Positions 26,282 through 36,756 are shown, numbered from the stretch's first letter. The stretch is DNA of 48,765 nt from Hyphomicrobiales bacterium (GCA_021732625.1 JAKFUP010000075.1:1-48765); one strand, 5' to 3'. The notes: generated from the letters alone by a model not told the origin. A program made the numbers and translations.

Positions 26282-26641
26282 ATGACCATCCATCTCACCG
26301 CACGCACCATGGCTCTGGCCGGGCTCACCATCTTCGGTCTCGTCACACCCGCAATGGCAGAAGGCCCCGCAATTTCCACCAAATGGCTCGACCTGACGCA
26401 ATCGCAGGATGACTGCCTTACCAAGGCCGAAGCAGCGGTCACCGCAACGGGCTTCGAAAAAATCGAACGTACCCAGCAATCGCGCTACGGAACTGCGGAC
26501 GGCTACACCGGCGCGATCCGCTGCATCTCCGAGAAAGCGATCGTCATGTTTGTGGTGTCCGGAAACGATCGTGGCACGGCTGAGCGCGCATCAATGGAGC
26601 TCTTCAAAGCATTCGTCGGTCGCGCTGCATCGAGCCGATAG
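26282..26641 (+). CDS. Small exported protein of unknown function
   Basis: 119 residues from the ATG at 26282; in-frame ATGs at 26264 and 26270 are alternatives. A signal peptide (MTIHLTARTMALAGLTIFGLVTPAMA by composition, cut before EGP) is followed by a mature domain of about 93 residues with two Cys, one in QDDCLTKAE and one in AIRCISEKA, which could form a disulfide. The remainder alternates short helical and strand-like segments ending KAFVGRAASSR. I do not recognise a family function. It stands alone, with a strong hairpin terminator four bases after its stop, convergent with a cupin gene. Confidence 0.75.
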   Translation: MTIHLTARTMALAGLTIFGLVTPAMAEGPAISTKWLDLTQSQDDCLTKAEAAVTATGFEKIERTQQSRYGTADGYTGAIRCISEKAIVMFVVSGNDRGTAERASMELFKAFVGRAASSR

Positions 26642-26644
26642 ACG

Positions 26645-26671
26645 CACGCCGCGCCTGCGCGCGGCGTGTTG
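26645..26671. terminator. Rho-independent-like hairpin between convergent genes
   Basis: A perfect 10-bp stem CACGCCGCGC/GCGCGGCGTG closes a CTGC loop, followed by TTGT. It starts 3 bases after the stop of the small exported protein and ends 10 bases from the stop of the cupin gene on the opposite strand. The U tract is short, so termination may be only partly intrinsic; it could serve both directions. Confidence 0.65.
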
Positions 26672-26680
26672 TAGCGAAAC

Positions 26681-27157
26681 TTATTCCTTCGCGAACGGCG
26701 ACCCTTCAGACAGCCGCTTGGTCGAGCTTGGCCCGTATCCGATGATCTGGATGATCGCTTCTTCCTCGCGCGTGCCATCCCAGTGAACCGCTCCGGCGGG
26801 ATGCAGCATGTAAGCGCCCTTCTCAAGCGGAGCGGCTTTGGTCGGATCGAAAGTCGGACCCGTGCCGGTATACCACTTGCCCGACAGCACAACGACGTGC
26901 CGATCTTCACCGTGAGTATGGGGCGTGCTCATGGTGCCCTTCGGCCATCTGATACGCAGCACATAGATCCCAGGCTTGGTCGGATCGCCGTGAATCGTCG
27001 CGACTTCAACACCGACCCCGAAAGGGTTTTTCCATTCCTCTTCGCCGGGCTTGATGCGAACGAAGCCCAACTCGTCCGTGGCGCTGTTTGCCGTCGCCGC
27101 AGGTAATGCAGCCGCCGCAATTGCAATAAGACTTGCCGCCATCCATGACCGCTTCAT
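26681..27157 (-). CDS. Secreted cupin-domain protein
   Basis: 158-residue periplasmic protein with a signal peptide (MKRSWMAASLIAIAAAALPA region) and a single cupin barrel. The first metal motif is TPHTHGEDRHVVVLSGKW, holding two His, an acidic residue and a third His; the second is MLHPAGAVHWDG. These suggest a metal-binding small barrel, enzyme or binding protein, but the substrate is unknown. The frame opens 26 codons upstream; the start at 27157 is chosen for the signal peptide. Monocistronic by appearance, with a 198-base gap to the next gene upstream. Confidence 0.87.
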   Translation of the reverse strand: MKRSWMAASLIAIAAAALPAATANSATDELGFVRIKPGEEEWKNPFGVGVEVATIHGDPTKPGIYVLRIRWPKGTMSTPHTHGEDRHVVVLSGKWYTGTGPTFDPTKAAPLEKGAYMLHPAGAVHWDGTREEEAIIQIIGYGPSSTKRLSEGSPFAKE

Positions 27158-27355
27158 CGCCGCCTCCCTTGATGTGCGCTGTTGGTCAGCGCTTCGCTGG
27201 AAACCTATGCGCGCTGTTTGCGCGACGCAATGCATAGCGTCGGTGCCTCAATGCTGTGGCACCAAAACGTGATCGCGCCTGTACGATCAGGCGCCGGGTT
27301 CGACCCCACAAGTTCGGCGCCTTGCGAGCTACCGTCTTCCACCCGAGCTGAGCTG

Positions 27356-28117
27356 CTATATCCGACGAAACGGCGCCTTGAGCATCCGGACGATACTTCG
27401 AGCCGACAATGCAGACCGCAGCTTCGACCGTTTCTTGCCGACTAGCGAAAAACGCTCTCTAATCTCATCGGGCAGCGATTTTATGAATTGATCGGGCGAG
27501 ATCAACCCGATCAAGTCTCCATTATTTCTTTTAACATGCTCGAGTGCGATTTCTGGTCGGTCACGAACATCCGACCACGCTTGACGTTCATCGTGACTGT
27601 GACGCCTGCCTCCGCTTCTCTTGAAAATGATACCGCACCCCAAGTCGCAATCGATCGTTTCGAACCAGACGTTATTGTCCATCAAAAAATCGACGTAGGC
27701 TATGAATGTAACGCCACACCAAGCGTCAGGTACGTAGCTCGGACTGATCAACTCGCCACCGAACGGCGGAAGGCAATCGTGGACAACAATTGCGCCGCCG
27801 TCATCTATAAGACGGTAGGCAACCTCTATATCCCTGAGGGAACAGTCGTAGTCATGATAGGGATCAACCAGAATCAAATCATATTTTAAATTATTGTTTT
27901 CGATTTCGCCAAGGCAGGAACCGACATCAAACGTCGGCGACCTAAAACTGACCGGCGATCCGTCGTCGAAGTCAGACGGGGTGTTGTACGATAGGCGATC
28001 TATTCTCTCGAACAAATCCCGATTCACGGCGTGATGTTGCATTCCAGTTGTCGCCGTCGAAATTTCCAGGAAACTGCGATAGCCGTGAAGCGATGAAAGG
28101 CAGTTGACGATTTTCAT
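27356..28117 (-). CDS. Class I SAM-dependent methyltransferase-like protein, AT-rich gene
   Basis: 253 residues. The N-terminal part has a motif-I-like strand (SFLEISTATTG), with the usual Gly-rich loop degenerate. A later block YDLILVDPYHDYDCSLRDIEVA leads to a post-motif strand DDGGAIVVHDCLPP; together these match the Methyltransf_24 arrangement. A basic C-terminal tail ends in MLKAPFRRI. The start at 28117 is fixed by TTAGGAAAA just upstream; the frame opens 11 codons earlier. Codon use is visibly richer in A/T than in its neighbours, which suggests lateral acquisition. No sugar or polyketide genes accompany it, so substrate is unknown, and weak motif I leaves catalysis uncertain. Confidence 0.72.
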   Translation of the reverse strand: MKIVNCLSSLHGYRSFLEISTATTGMQHHAVNRDLFERIDRLSYNTPSDFDDGSPVSFRSPTFDVGSCLGEIENNNLKYDLILVDPYHDYDCSLRDIEVAYRLIDDGGAIVVHDCLPPFGGELISPSYVPDAWCGVTFIAYVDFLMDNNVWFETIDCDLGCGIIFKRSGGRRHSHDERQAWSDVRDRPEIALEHVKRNNGDLIGLISPDQFIKSLPDEIRERFSLVGKKRSKLRSALSARSIVRMLKAPFRRI

Positions 28118-28273
28118 TTTTCCTAATGTCAAGGATCGACTCCAGATCAAAGCATCGACGCTGCTGTCGGGAGTTCAAATTTCCCCTGCCGCTCGCTACG
28201 GCTGGCCGGAATAATAACAATCGCGATCGCAGCAAGGCAACGATGATCGAATGGGACCTCCTAGGCATTTTTG

Positions 28274-30304
28274 CTAGATGGGAGGTTGGGCCTGCGCCTC
28301 GATTTCCGCAAGTTCTGCGCCTTCCGGCACGATATCGCCGACCTTGTAGTTGAGACGCTTGACCACGCCGGCGAACGGTGCGCGCAGCACCTGCTCCATC
28401 TTCATCACTTCGAGCGTGAGAATTGGATCGCCTTTCTTTACGACCGCGCCCTGCTCCGCCAGCACCGCCACGACGGTGCCCGGTAATGGCGCAACAAGAC
28501 GATCTTCGCTGGTCTGTTCCTCGTCCTCGCTGCCGAACGGGTCGACCCAGTGCAGTTCGAACCGGCCGTTGCGGGTCCGCAGGTATATCTCGCGGCCATC
28601 GATCACCGACGCAGTCGAGGTTCGCATGGCATCGCAAATGACATCGATCTCGCCGGTTACACGAACGCTGTAAGCGAATGAAACCACCCGTTCGCCGACA
28701 ACGAGTTCGGATTTGGCGGACCCATATCGCAGCATCACATCATGAGTCGCGCCGTCCGGCGCGCGCAGCACAAATTTTCGTTTGCGCGTCCCGACGGGCA
28801 TCCACCCAAACGTATTCCACGGCGAGGTCCCATCTGCATCCTTGGCTTCATCGACCAAAATAGACGCAACCGCCGCCGCCAGCTCAACGACACCCGTCGC
28901 CGGTTGCGGCGGCGTCAGAGCTGTCAGTTCGCGCTCGATGAAAGACGTATCGATCGCATTGGCTCGCACCGACGGATGCGTAATCAAGGCCGACAGGAAC
29001 GGAATGTTGGTAACGATGCCGCGCACATCCATGGCACTGAGGCCACCGTTGAGGCGGTCGATCGCGGAGGCACGATCAGGCGCCCAGGCAATCACCTTGG
29101 CCAGCATGGCATCGTAATATGGCGACACCACATCGCCCTCGCGGTACCCGCCGTCGATGCGCAGACCATTGCCTTCGTCCGGCGTGCGCCAGGTGCGGAT
29201 ACGTCCGACCGACGGCATGAAGTTCTTCGCTGGATTTTCAGCGTAGACGCGCGCCTCGACCGCGTGGCCATTCAGCTTGATGTCAGCCTGCTTCAGCGGC
29301 AGCACTTCGCCGAACGCGACGCGCAATTGCCAATCGACCAGATCGACGCCGGTGATCAGTTCGGTCACCGGATGCTCGACCTGCAGGCGGGTATTCATCT
29401 CGATGAAGAAGAAGTCCCTGCCGTTGGACACGAACTCGATGGTCCCCGCACCGACATAGTTGACCGCACCGGCAGCCTTGCGAGCCACCGCGCAGATCGC
29501 ATCGCGTTGTTTCGAATCGAGCGTTGGTGAGGGCGCTTCTTCGATCACCTTCTGGTGCCGCCGTTGCAGCGTGCATTCGCGCTCAAACAGCGACAGCAGA
29601 TTACCGTGGCTGTCGCCGATCACCTGCACCTCGATGTGGCGAGGATTATCGACAAATTTCTCGATCAGTATCTGATCGTCGCCGAAGGCCGCCTTGGCTT
29701 CGCGCTTGGCGCTGACGATTGACGGCAGCAACTGATCGGCTTCGCGCACGACGCGCATGCCGCGTCCACCGCCACCCGCAGAAGCCTTCACCAGAACAGG
29801 AAAGCCAATCTTGGCGGCAGCGGCGGTCAGCGTGGCATCGTCCTGCGCGTCGCCATGATAGCCCGGCACCAGCGGCACACCCGCCCTCTCCATCAGCGCC
29901 TTCGAGCCTGATTTGGAGCCCATCGCTTCGATCATCGCAGCCGTCGGCCCGACGAAAACCAGTCCCTCGTCGGCGAGACGCTTTGCGAACTCGGCGCTTT
30001 CGGAGAGAAACCCGTAACCCGGATGCACGGCCTCGGCTCCGGTCTGCTTTGCAGCCGCGATGATACGGTCGATGTTGAGATAGCTGTCGCGTGCCCGAGC
30101 TGGGCCGAGCAAGACAGCATCGTCGGCCATCGCCACATGCATCGCATTGGCGTCGGCCTCCGAATAAACCGCGACGGTGCGCAAGCCTAACACGCGGGCG
30201 CTGCGGATGATGCGGCAAGCGATCTCGCCGCGATTGGCGATCAGCAGGGTCTGGAAGCGGCGATAGAGGCCGGATGGCGCGCCCGTTTTCATGATGGTGT
30301 TCAC
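28274..30304 (-). CDS. mccA: Methylcrotonyl-CoA carboxylase, biotin-carboxylase/BCCP (alpha) subunit
   Basis: Biotin-dependent carboxylase subunit of 676 residues. It has an N-terminal ATP-grasp biotin carboxylase domain (LLIANRGEIACRI, HPGYGFLSESAEFA, KASAGGGGRGMRVV, FIEMNTRLQVEHPVTE), a linker domain, and a C-terminal biotinyl domain with the biotin Lys635 in LEVMKMEQ. With the downstream-type carboxyltransferase encoded just before it, the pair fits 3-methylcrotonyl-CoA carboxylation in leucine breakdown; propionyl- or geranyl-CoA carboxylase are the alternatives. It follows the beta gene by 10 bases. An ATG five codons in (30292) is another possible start. Confidence 0.92.
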   Translation of the reverse strand: MNTIMKTGAPSGLYRRFQTLLIANRGEIACRIIRSARVLGLRTVAVYSEADANAMHVAMADDAVLLGPARARDSYLNIDRIIAAAKQTGAEAVHPGYGFLSESAEFAKRLADEGLVFVGPTAAMIEAMGSKSGSKALMERAGVPLVPGYHGDAQDDATLTAAAAKIGFPVLVKASAGGGGRGMRVVREADQLLPSIVSAKREAKAAFGDDQILIEKFVDNPRHIEVQVIGDSHGNLLSLFERECTLQRRHQKVIEEAPSPTLDSKQRDAICAVARKAAGAVNYVGAGTIEFVSNGRDFFFIEMNTRLQVEHPVTELITGVDLVDWQLRVAFGEVLPLKQADIKLNGHAVEARVYAENPAKNFMPSVGRIRTWRTPDEGNGLRIDGGYREGDVVSPYYDAMLAKVIAWAPDRASAIDRLNGGLSAMDVRGIVTNIPFLSALITHPSVRANAIDTSFIERELTALTPPQPATGVVELAAAVASILVDEAKDADGTSPWNTFGWMPVGTRKRKFVLRAPDGATHDVMLRYGSAKSELVVGERVVSFAYSVRVTGEIDVICDAMRTSTASVIDGREIYLRTRNGRFELHWVDPFGSEDEEQTSEDRLVAPLPGTVVAVLAEQGAVVKKGDPILTLEVMKMEQVLRAPFAGVVKRLNYKVGDIVPEGAELAEIEAQAQPPI

Positions 30305-30314
30305 GGCTACGCCC

Positions 30315-31919
<1,605 letters not shown>

Positions 31920-32168
31920 GGCGACGGCGTCTTGCCTCCCGGCAAATCTTTTTTGATTTCGTACGGCGGTCACACGCTGCTTAAGGGTGCCACCCCACCG
32001 AGCGCATGCGCAACCACAACTTTGATGAGTTCAGGCGTTGGGGCTGACGAGGCGGCCAGCTTAAAGAACTGAACCGCCCTTGAATGTCTTTTGACCGACA
32101 TTTACTCGGCACACGAGCCATTCCGCACAATGTCCGGGATTGAGCGGGTGGAGTTTGAGTGAGTGGAT

Positions 32169-32474
32169 TTAGTGCGTCCAGGGCTCAACCCGGCGAAAGG
32201 CGAAGTTGTCGGAGTAAGCCGCCTGCCGCCTCACCCGTTCTTTCGGCTCGATCACCTGATACGGAATACCCTCGCGCTCGCAATAGGCAATCGCCTCTTC
32301 GCGCGTCTCGAAACGCAGGGTCAATTGCTGCTTCATGTCGCCGGACGACGTCCAGCCCATCAGCGGCTCGATGGTGCGCGGCTGCTCCGGCTCATAGTCG
32401 AGCTGCCAATCCCGGGTTTTGGCGGTCCCCGATTGCATGGCGTTCTTGGCAGGCTTAAAAATGCGAGCGGTCAT
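32169..32474 (-). CDS. Complex I accessory subunit, 18-kDa (NDUFS4-like)
   Basis: 101-residue cytoplasmic-side protein of the ETC complex I subunit family, the alphaproteobacterial counterpart of mitochondrial NDUFS4. Seen are the N-terminal ARIFKPAKNAMQSGTAKT, the central WQLDYEPEQPRTIEPLMGWTSS segment, and DMKQQLTLRFETREEAIAYCEREG before a basic C-terminus ending FAFRRVEPWTH. It stands alone, as is normal for this gene outside the nuo operon. The frame is open far upstream, but the ATG at 32474 gives the family length. Confidence 0.93.
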   Translation of the reverse strand: MTARIFKPAKNAMQSGTAKTRDWQLDYEPEQPRTIEPLMGWTSSGDMKQQLTLRFETREEAIAYCEREGIPYQVIEPKERVRRQAAYSDNFAFRRVEPWTH

Positions 32475-32691
32475 GGGATCATAGCTGTTTGAGGACGGAA
32501 ACGGCGACCGGATGTGTAGCGAGCTTGCATCGGCCAGTGTACCGGTGATGATCGATAGATTGTACGATTCTCTTTGATAGCCAAACCGGCCACCGAAACT
32601 GGTATATTTGTTTCGAAAGAACGTGACAATTGCAGGCGTGCCGGGGTCCATCCGGATCAACCCCGCCCACACAGCCCACAAGCGAGTGACG

Positions 32692-33894
32692 ATGAGCAGC
32701 AACGAGATCCTGAGCACTGAAATTCACGCAATTCTGCCGCCCAAGGGCCGCGATCTGCGCCTCGACTTCTTCCGCGGGGTCGCCAACTGGTGGATTTTTC
32801 TGGATCATATTCCAAACAATGTCGTGAACTGGGTCACCCCGCGAAATTACGGATTCAGCGACGCCGCCGACCTTTTCGTTTTCATTTCGGGCTACACGGC
32901 CTCGTTTGTCTACGCCCAGATGATGATCGACAAAGGTTTCATCGTCGGCTCGACGCGGCTGTGGAAACGCGTGTGGCAACTCTACGTCGCCCACGTGATG
33001 CTGTTCGTGATCTACATCGCCGCCATCGGCTGGGTGGCGCTTCGCTACAACGACGTCGACATCATCAATGAGTTCAACGTCGCAGGCTTGGTCGACAATC
33101 CGATCCAGACATTGACGCAAGGGCTGCTGCTGAAGTTCAAGCCGCTCAATCTCGACGTGTTGCCGCTCTATATCGTTTTGATGGGACTTTTCCCGCCTAT
33201 CCTCTGGCTGATGCTGCGTCGTCCCGACCTGACGATGCTGGCATCGCTCGCGCTTTATTTCGCCGCGCGCCAGTTCGGCTGGAATCTTGCGGCCTATCCG
33301 GCAGGCACCTGGTATTTCAACCCGTATACTTGGCAGCTGCTTTTCGTGTTCGGCGCCTGGTTCGCGCTTGGTGGCGCGCTGGAATCGCGCTCGGTGATCA
33401 AATCAAAATGGCTGCTTTATCTTGGCATCGCTTACATGGTTTTTGCGCTGATCATGACCATGGCCGGTGCGTTCAGGAGCTTCGGTGACATGTTTCCGAA
33501 ATGGCTCTATGAGGCGTTCAACCCGAACGACAAGACCAACATGGCGCCTTACCGCGTCCTCCATTTTATTATCATCGCGTTCCTGATCACCCGCTTCGTG
33601 CCAAAAGATTGGTCGGCGCTTGAGTCTAAATGGCTTGATCCGGTCATCAAGTGCGGTCAGCAATCGCTGCAGGTGTTCTGCGTTGGCATCTTCCTGTCAT
33701 TCATGGCGCATTTCCTGCTGACCATCTCCTCTGGTTCGTACTTTACCCAATTGCTTGTCAGCGTCGTCGGGATCGCGATCCTCTGCGGCTTCGCATACTA
33801 CGGAAACTGGTCAAAGAAGCAGGACAAGCCGTCCAAGAAAATGCCGCCGGCTCCGGCCGGACCGCCGCCGCAAGCAGTCACGGCCAAATCTTGA
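32692..33894 (+). CDS. opgC: OpgC-family membrane acyltransferase-like protein
   Basis: 400-residue inner-membrane protein with about ten hydrophobic helices. The N-terminal RDLRLDFFRGVANWWIFLDHIPNN, then RNYGFSDAADLFVFISGYTASFVY, are hallmarks of the OpgC domain. Relatives add succinyl groups to osmoregulated periplasmic glucans. The C-terminus is a Lys/Pro-rich cytoplasmic tail. The frame opens 28 codons earlier, but ATG 32692 behind GCGAGTGAC is preferred. No opgG/opgH is nearby, so the glucan substrate is inferred from the family only; another acyl group or polysaccharide is possible. Confidence 0.92.
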   Translation: MSSNEILSTEIHAILPPKGRDLRLDFFRGVANWWIFLDHIPNNVVNWVTPRNYGFSDAADLFVFISGYTASFVYAQMMIDKGFIVGSTRLWKRVWQLYVAHVMLFVIYIAAIGWVALRYNDVDIINEFNVAGLVDNPIQTLTQGLLLKFKPLNLDVLPLYIVLMGLFPPILWLMLRRPDLTMLASLALYFAARQFGWNLAAYPAGTWYFNPYTWQLLFVFGAWFALGGALESRSVIKSKWLLYLGIAYMVFALIMTMAGAFRSFGDMFPKWLYEAFNPNDKTNMAPYRVLHFIIIAFLITRFVPKDWSALESKWLDPVIKCGQQSLQVFCVGIFLSFMAHFLLTISSGSYFTQLLVSVVGIAILCGFAYYGNWSKKQDKPSKKMPPAPAGPPPQAVTAKS

Positions 33895-33920
33895 GGACAA
33901 ATAACTCCCGGGGAGAAAAC

Positions 33921-33956
33921 GGAAGCGGCCGATGTGTCATCAGCCGCTTCCCGTTT
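33921..33956 (+). terminator. Probable terminator after the OpgC-family gene
   Basis: A 9-bp perfect stem GGAAGCGGC/GCCGCTTCC around a 13-base loop lies 27 bases after the stop, followed by CGTTTCG. The U run is only three bases and the loop is long, so strength is uncertain. Confidence 0.5.
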
Positions 33957-34120
33957 CGGGACGGCGCGCCTCAGGCGTTTACCGCGCGGTAACCGAGCAA
34001 CCGGGTTGACGCCCCAGCCTTAACGGCTCGTCAATTCGCGCACTGCAATTGTCATCATCGGGGCTAAGTGGCGGCGTGCGCTGACGCGTATCGCAATGGT
34101 TTCCTTTGCTCTCATTTAAT

Positions 34121-34141
34121 CCGGCGCTGTTTCGGCGCCGG
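34121..34141. repeat. GC-rich hairpin before a small ORF
   Basis: Perfect 7-bp inverted repeat CCGGCGC/GCGCCGG around TGTTTCG, ending 24 bases before the start of a 39-codon membrane ORF. No T tract follows on either strand, so it does not look like a standard terminator. It may be a leader structure or chance in a GC-rich gap. Confidence 0.4.
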
Positions 34142-34165
34142 ACACGTGCGCTGGAGCAAGAGACC

Positions 34166-34285
34166 ATGGGTGGGATTGAGTGGGGCTTCGAGCTGGTTGG
34201 CCTTGGCCTGATCGCACTATGCCTGTGCGTATTCGTGTTTTCGTCGCGAATTCCGCCGGTGGGCCGCTATCGCGACGTGCGCTGA
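34166..34285 (+). CDS. Predicted 39-residue single-span membrane protein
   Basis: ATG to TGA reads MGGIEWGFELVG, then a hydrophobic stretch LGLIALCLCVFVF (about residues 12-25) and a basic tail ending GRYRDVR. A purine-rich GGAGCAAGAGA lies just upstream. The pattern of short periplasmic-side head, one membrane helix and positively charged cytoplasmic end is what real bacterial microproteins show. It sits by itself between the OpgC-family gene and tRNA-Pro. I do not recognise a family. Chance ORFs of this length are common, so the call rests on composition and ribosome-binding site only. Confidence 0.5.
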   Translation: MGGIEWGFELVGLGLIALCLCVFVFSSRIPPVGRYRDVR

Positions 34286-34321
34286 GCAGCGCTTCGCGCA
34301 TTCGATCGTCCGAACGGGGAA

Positions 34322-34398
34322 TGGTCGGGGCACAAGGATTCGAACCTTGGACCTGCAGTACCCAAAACTGCCGCGCTACCAGGCTGCGCTATACCCCG
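34322..34398 (-). tRNA. tRNA-Pro (anticodon TGG)
   Basis: 77-base cloverleaf on the minus strand with encoded CCA. Acceptor CGGGGTA pairs with TGCCCCG (one U-G pair), and anticodon stem GCAGT/ACTGC encloses TTTGGGT, giving anticodon TGG, which reads CCA. The T arm is CAAGG/CCTTG around TTCGAAT. It lies 60 bases downstream of the DUF192 gene in the same orientation, so it may be read partly from that promoter. Confidence 0.96.
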
Positions 34399-34458
34399 GG
34401 ATGTCTGGATGGCCCGTCGTACACGCTGAATGCCTGCCCAGCAAGGCGCTGGAAACCG

Positions 34459-34959
34459 CTATTTACCGCCGAAAAGCGGATGCGCGACGCGATCTCCGGG
34501 CCGAATCCCGAGCTTCTTGGCAGTCCCGGCGACGACCTCCAGAACTCCCTTGGCCGGCCCGCCTGACGCGATGGTCGCAAGCGATTCCGGAACAGTGTTC
34601 TCGGCAATCCGGATGATCCGCCCGTCGCCGGCAATGAAGATCATATCCAGCGAGACGTAAGTGTTCTTCATCCACATCGCGACCGGCTGCTCGGGCGAGA
34701 AGTCGAACAGCATGCCTGCGCCCTCCGCCAGCTCCTTGCGGAACATCAGGCCTTTGGCGCGCTCGTCATCGGTCTTGGCATATTCAACGGAGAACACCTG
34801 CACGCCGGATTTGGTGATGATCTCCAGCGGCTGGAATTCGGCTGAATGACCAGGTTGCAACGTCGCCAGCAGAGGCAGCATCGCAAGGCACGCCAGCATC
34901 AGGAGGCGACTGGCAGCCGTCTTGAAAACCCGTAATTTTGGTATTCCGACACTGGTCAT
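34459..34959 (-). CDS. DUF192 family exported protein
   Basis: 166 residues from ATG 34959, preceded by GGAT; an in-frame ATG at 34986 adds nine residues. A signal peptide with the core LLMLACLAMLPLLATL is followed by the DUF192 fold: FSVEYAKTDDERAKGLMFRKEL, then GMLFDFSPEQPVAMWMKNTYVSLDMIFI and GVLEVVAGTAKKLGIRPGDRV. Function is not established for this family. It follows a double cold-shock-domain gene by about 180 bases in the same direction, an arrangement I recall as recurrent in rhizobia. Confidence 0.92.
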   Translation of the reverse strand: MTSVGIPKLRVFKTAASRLLMLACLAMLPLLATLQPGHSAEFQPLEIITKSGVQVFSVEYAKTDDERAKGLMFRKELAEGAGMLFDFSPEQPVAMWMKNTYVSLDMIFIAGDGRIIRIAENTVPESLATIASGGPAKGVLEVVAGTAKKLGIRPGDRVAHPLFGGK

Positions 34960-35140
34960 CCGAAATCCACACTTAGATATGGGCACCTATACAACACCCT
35001 AGCCCAGCGATAGCGGCAAATTCCAGATGCACACTCATGTTTGATCGGCTGATCGGCAGCCATTTGCCCGCCACCCTCAGGATCACCTTGCGGCGTGTAT
35101 GGCCGACTAATCACGAGGTCAGAGGTCGAGCGGGGGAAGT

Positions 35141-35791
35141 CTAGTGCGAGGAAAGGCCACCCGGGCCGGTCTCGGGCTGGATTTCGGCGGCCATCATGCC
35201 CTTTGAGCCAGGCCCATATCGGACCATCACGAACTGGCCGGGCCGCAGCTCGGTCAGGCCATAGCGGCGCAGCGTTTCCATGTGGACGAAGATATCGGGC
35301 GTGCCCTCTCCACAGGTGAGGAATCCGAAACCGCGGAGCCGGTTGAACCACTTCACCTGCGCCCTCTCGAGACCGCTGGTCGGCGTGACGCTGACGTGGG
35401 TCCGCGGCGGCAACATCTGGGCGGGATGGATCGCAGTCGACTCGTCCATAGAGACGACGCGAAACGCTTGATAGCCCTTCTGACGCTGGACGCACTCGAC
35501 GACGATCCGCGCACCTTCATAGGCCGTCTGAAACCCGTCACGGCGCAACACGGTCACATGGAGCAGAATGTCGGGCCAGCCGTTGTCGGGAACAATGAAG
35601 CCGTAACCCTTGGATGCATCGAACCACTTGATCAGGCCGCGCAACTCGACCAATCCGGTCGCCGGACCTTCGCCGGGCAGATGGCCGATATCAACATTGG
35701 CCGAAAAATCCGGTTGAGCCGGACGACCCGCAGCCGCTCCGCCAGATGGCGCGCTGCCAAATCGCTTCGACTCAAAACTATCCGACCCCAT
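35141..35791 (-). CDS. Double cold-shock-domain protein (CspA family)
   Basis: 216-residue RNA/DNA-binding protein with two cold-shock domains. The first spans about 48-120 with KWFDASKGYGFIVPD and the RNP2-like DILLHV; the second spans about 140-205 with VKWFNRLRGFGFLTCGEGTPDIFVH. A low-complexity N-terminal 45 residues rich in G, A, S precede them. Single-domain CspA proteins are about 70 residues; tandem forms are typical of alphaproteobacteria. Probably a nucleic-acid chaperone or post-transcriptional regulator. The start at 35791 is chosen over an ATG eight codons upstream. Confidence 0.92.
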   Translation of the reverse strand: MGSDSFESKRFGSAPSGGAAAGRPAQPDFSANVDIGHLPGEGPATGLVELRGLIKWFDASKGYGFIVPDNGWPDILLHVTVLRRDGFQTAYEGARIVVECVQRQKGYQAFRVVSMDESTAIHPAQMLPPRTHVSVTPTSGLERAQVKWFNRLRGFGFLTCGEGTPDIFVHMETLRRYGLTELRPGQFVMVRYGPGSKGMMAAEIQPETGPGGLSSH

Positions 35792-35994
35792 GACCCAACA
35801 CCCCACCGGTCGCATGCCATCGTTGTGACAGCCCGGAACTGCACGCGATGTTCGCTCTCAACGACCGACATCGGCGCGAATCTCTTGATGCAACGATATC
35901 ACCCCGGCATTGGCCGAAAAGCAAAAAAGCAGAATCACATCGATCTATGAACAGTCTTGCGCTGCGCCGAATCAATTGCCCAGCAAGTTGGCAA

Positions 35995-36756
35995 TCAGTT
36001 TCCGATGAAAGGCCCGAGCGTCTCGCCGATGTCATGACGGATCACGAGATCCGCGGAATCGTCCTGCTCAGTGGGTTCGTTGTTGATAATCACGAGCCTG
36101 GCGCCGCAGTTCCGCGCCAGTTGAGGAAATCCGGCTGCGGGCCAAACCACCAGCGATGAGCCGATCGCAATGAACAAGTCGCAATGCTGCGCAAGCTCCG
36201 CAGCGCGGCGCATTTCGGCCTCCGGCATCGCCTGGCCAAACGAGATCGTCGCTGTCTTCACCGGATCGCCGCAGGATTGGCAATCCGGCGCCTGTCCATC
36301 GGCATCGAACTGCTGCTTCACCCAATCGAGCGAATAGGACTTTTCGCAACCGATGCAGCGCGCATAGGTGGTGTTGCCATGCAGTTCGATCACATGCTCA
36401 GCCGCAAAACCTGAAGCCTGATGCAGATTGTCGATATTCTGAGTCACGATCGCCGGAATCTTTCCGGCCCTGTAAAGCGCGGCCAATGCGCGATGACCGC
36501 GGCCAGGCTTTGCCGCATTGAAAGTTGCCTCCATCGCGAACCGCCGCCGCCACGCTTCATCGCGAGCATCCTGACTGGCGACAAATTCGTCGAACGGGAT
36601 CGGACGATTTTTAGTCCAGATGCCGCCCGGCGAACGAAAATCTGGAATACCGCACTCGGTCGAAATGCCTGCACCCGTGAATGGCACGATCACTTTCGCA
36701 GCAGCAATCAAATCGCCGAGCTGTTCCACACCTTCACCGAGACTGGATGCGATCAT
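35995..36756 (-). CDS. Sirtuin (SIR2-family NAD-dependent protein deacylase)
   Basis: 253 residues. NAD-binding TGAGIS (27-32) and the following IPDFRSPGG, the TQNIDNLHQ motif, and catalytic His126 in IELHGN are all present. The zinc site has Cys134, Cys137, Cys159 and Cys162 (CIGC, CQSC). The protein removes acetyl or other acyl groups from lysines, using NAD, in the cytoplasm. Whether deacetylase or desuccinylase is uncertain. The frame opens 23 codons upstream; the ATG at 36756 gives the family length. Monocistronic. Confidence 0.94.
   Translation of the reverse strand: MIASSLGEGVEQLGDLIAAAKVIVPFTGAGISTECGIPDFRSPGGIWTKNRPIPFDEFVASQDARDEAWRRRFAMEATFNAAKPGRGHRALAALYRAGKIPAIVTQNIDNLHQASGFAAEHVIELHGNTTYARCIGCEKSYSLDWVKQQFDADGQAPDCQSCGDPVKTATISFGQAMPEAEMRRAAELAQHCDLFIAIGSSLVVWPAAGFPQLARNCGARLVIINNEPTEQDDSADLVIRHDIGETLGPFIGN

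Noticed and set aside
34322-34398. tRNA genes as integration sites of a genomic island
   Set aside because: No repeated 3' tRNA fragment or integrase was seen beside tRNA-Pro or tRNA-Arg; neighbouring genes are ordinary chromosomal ones.
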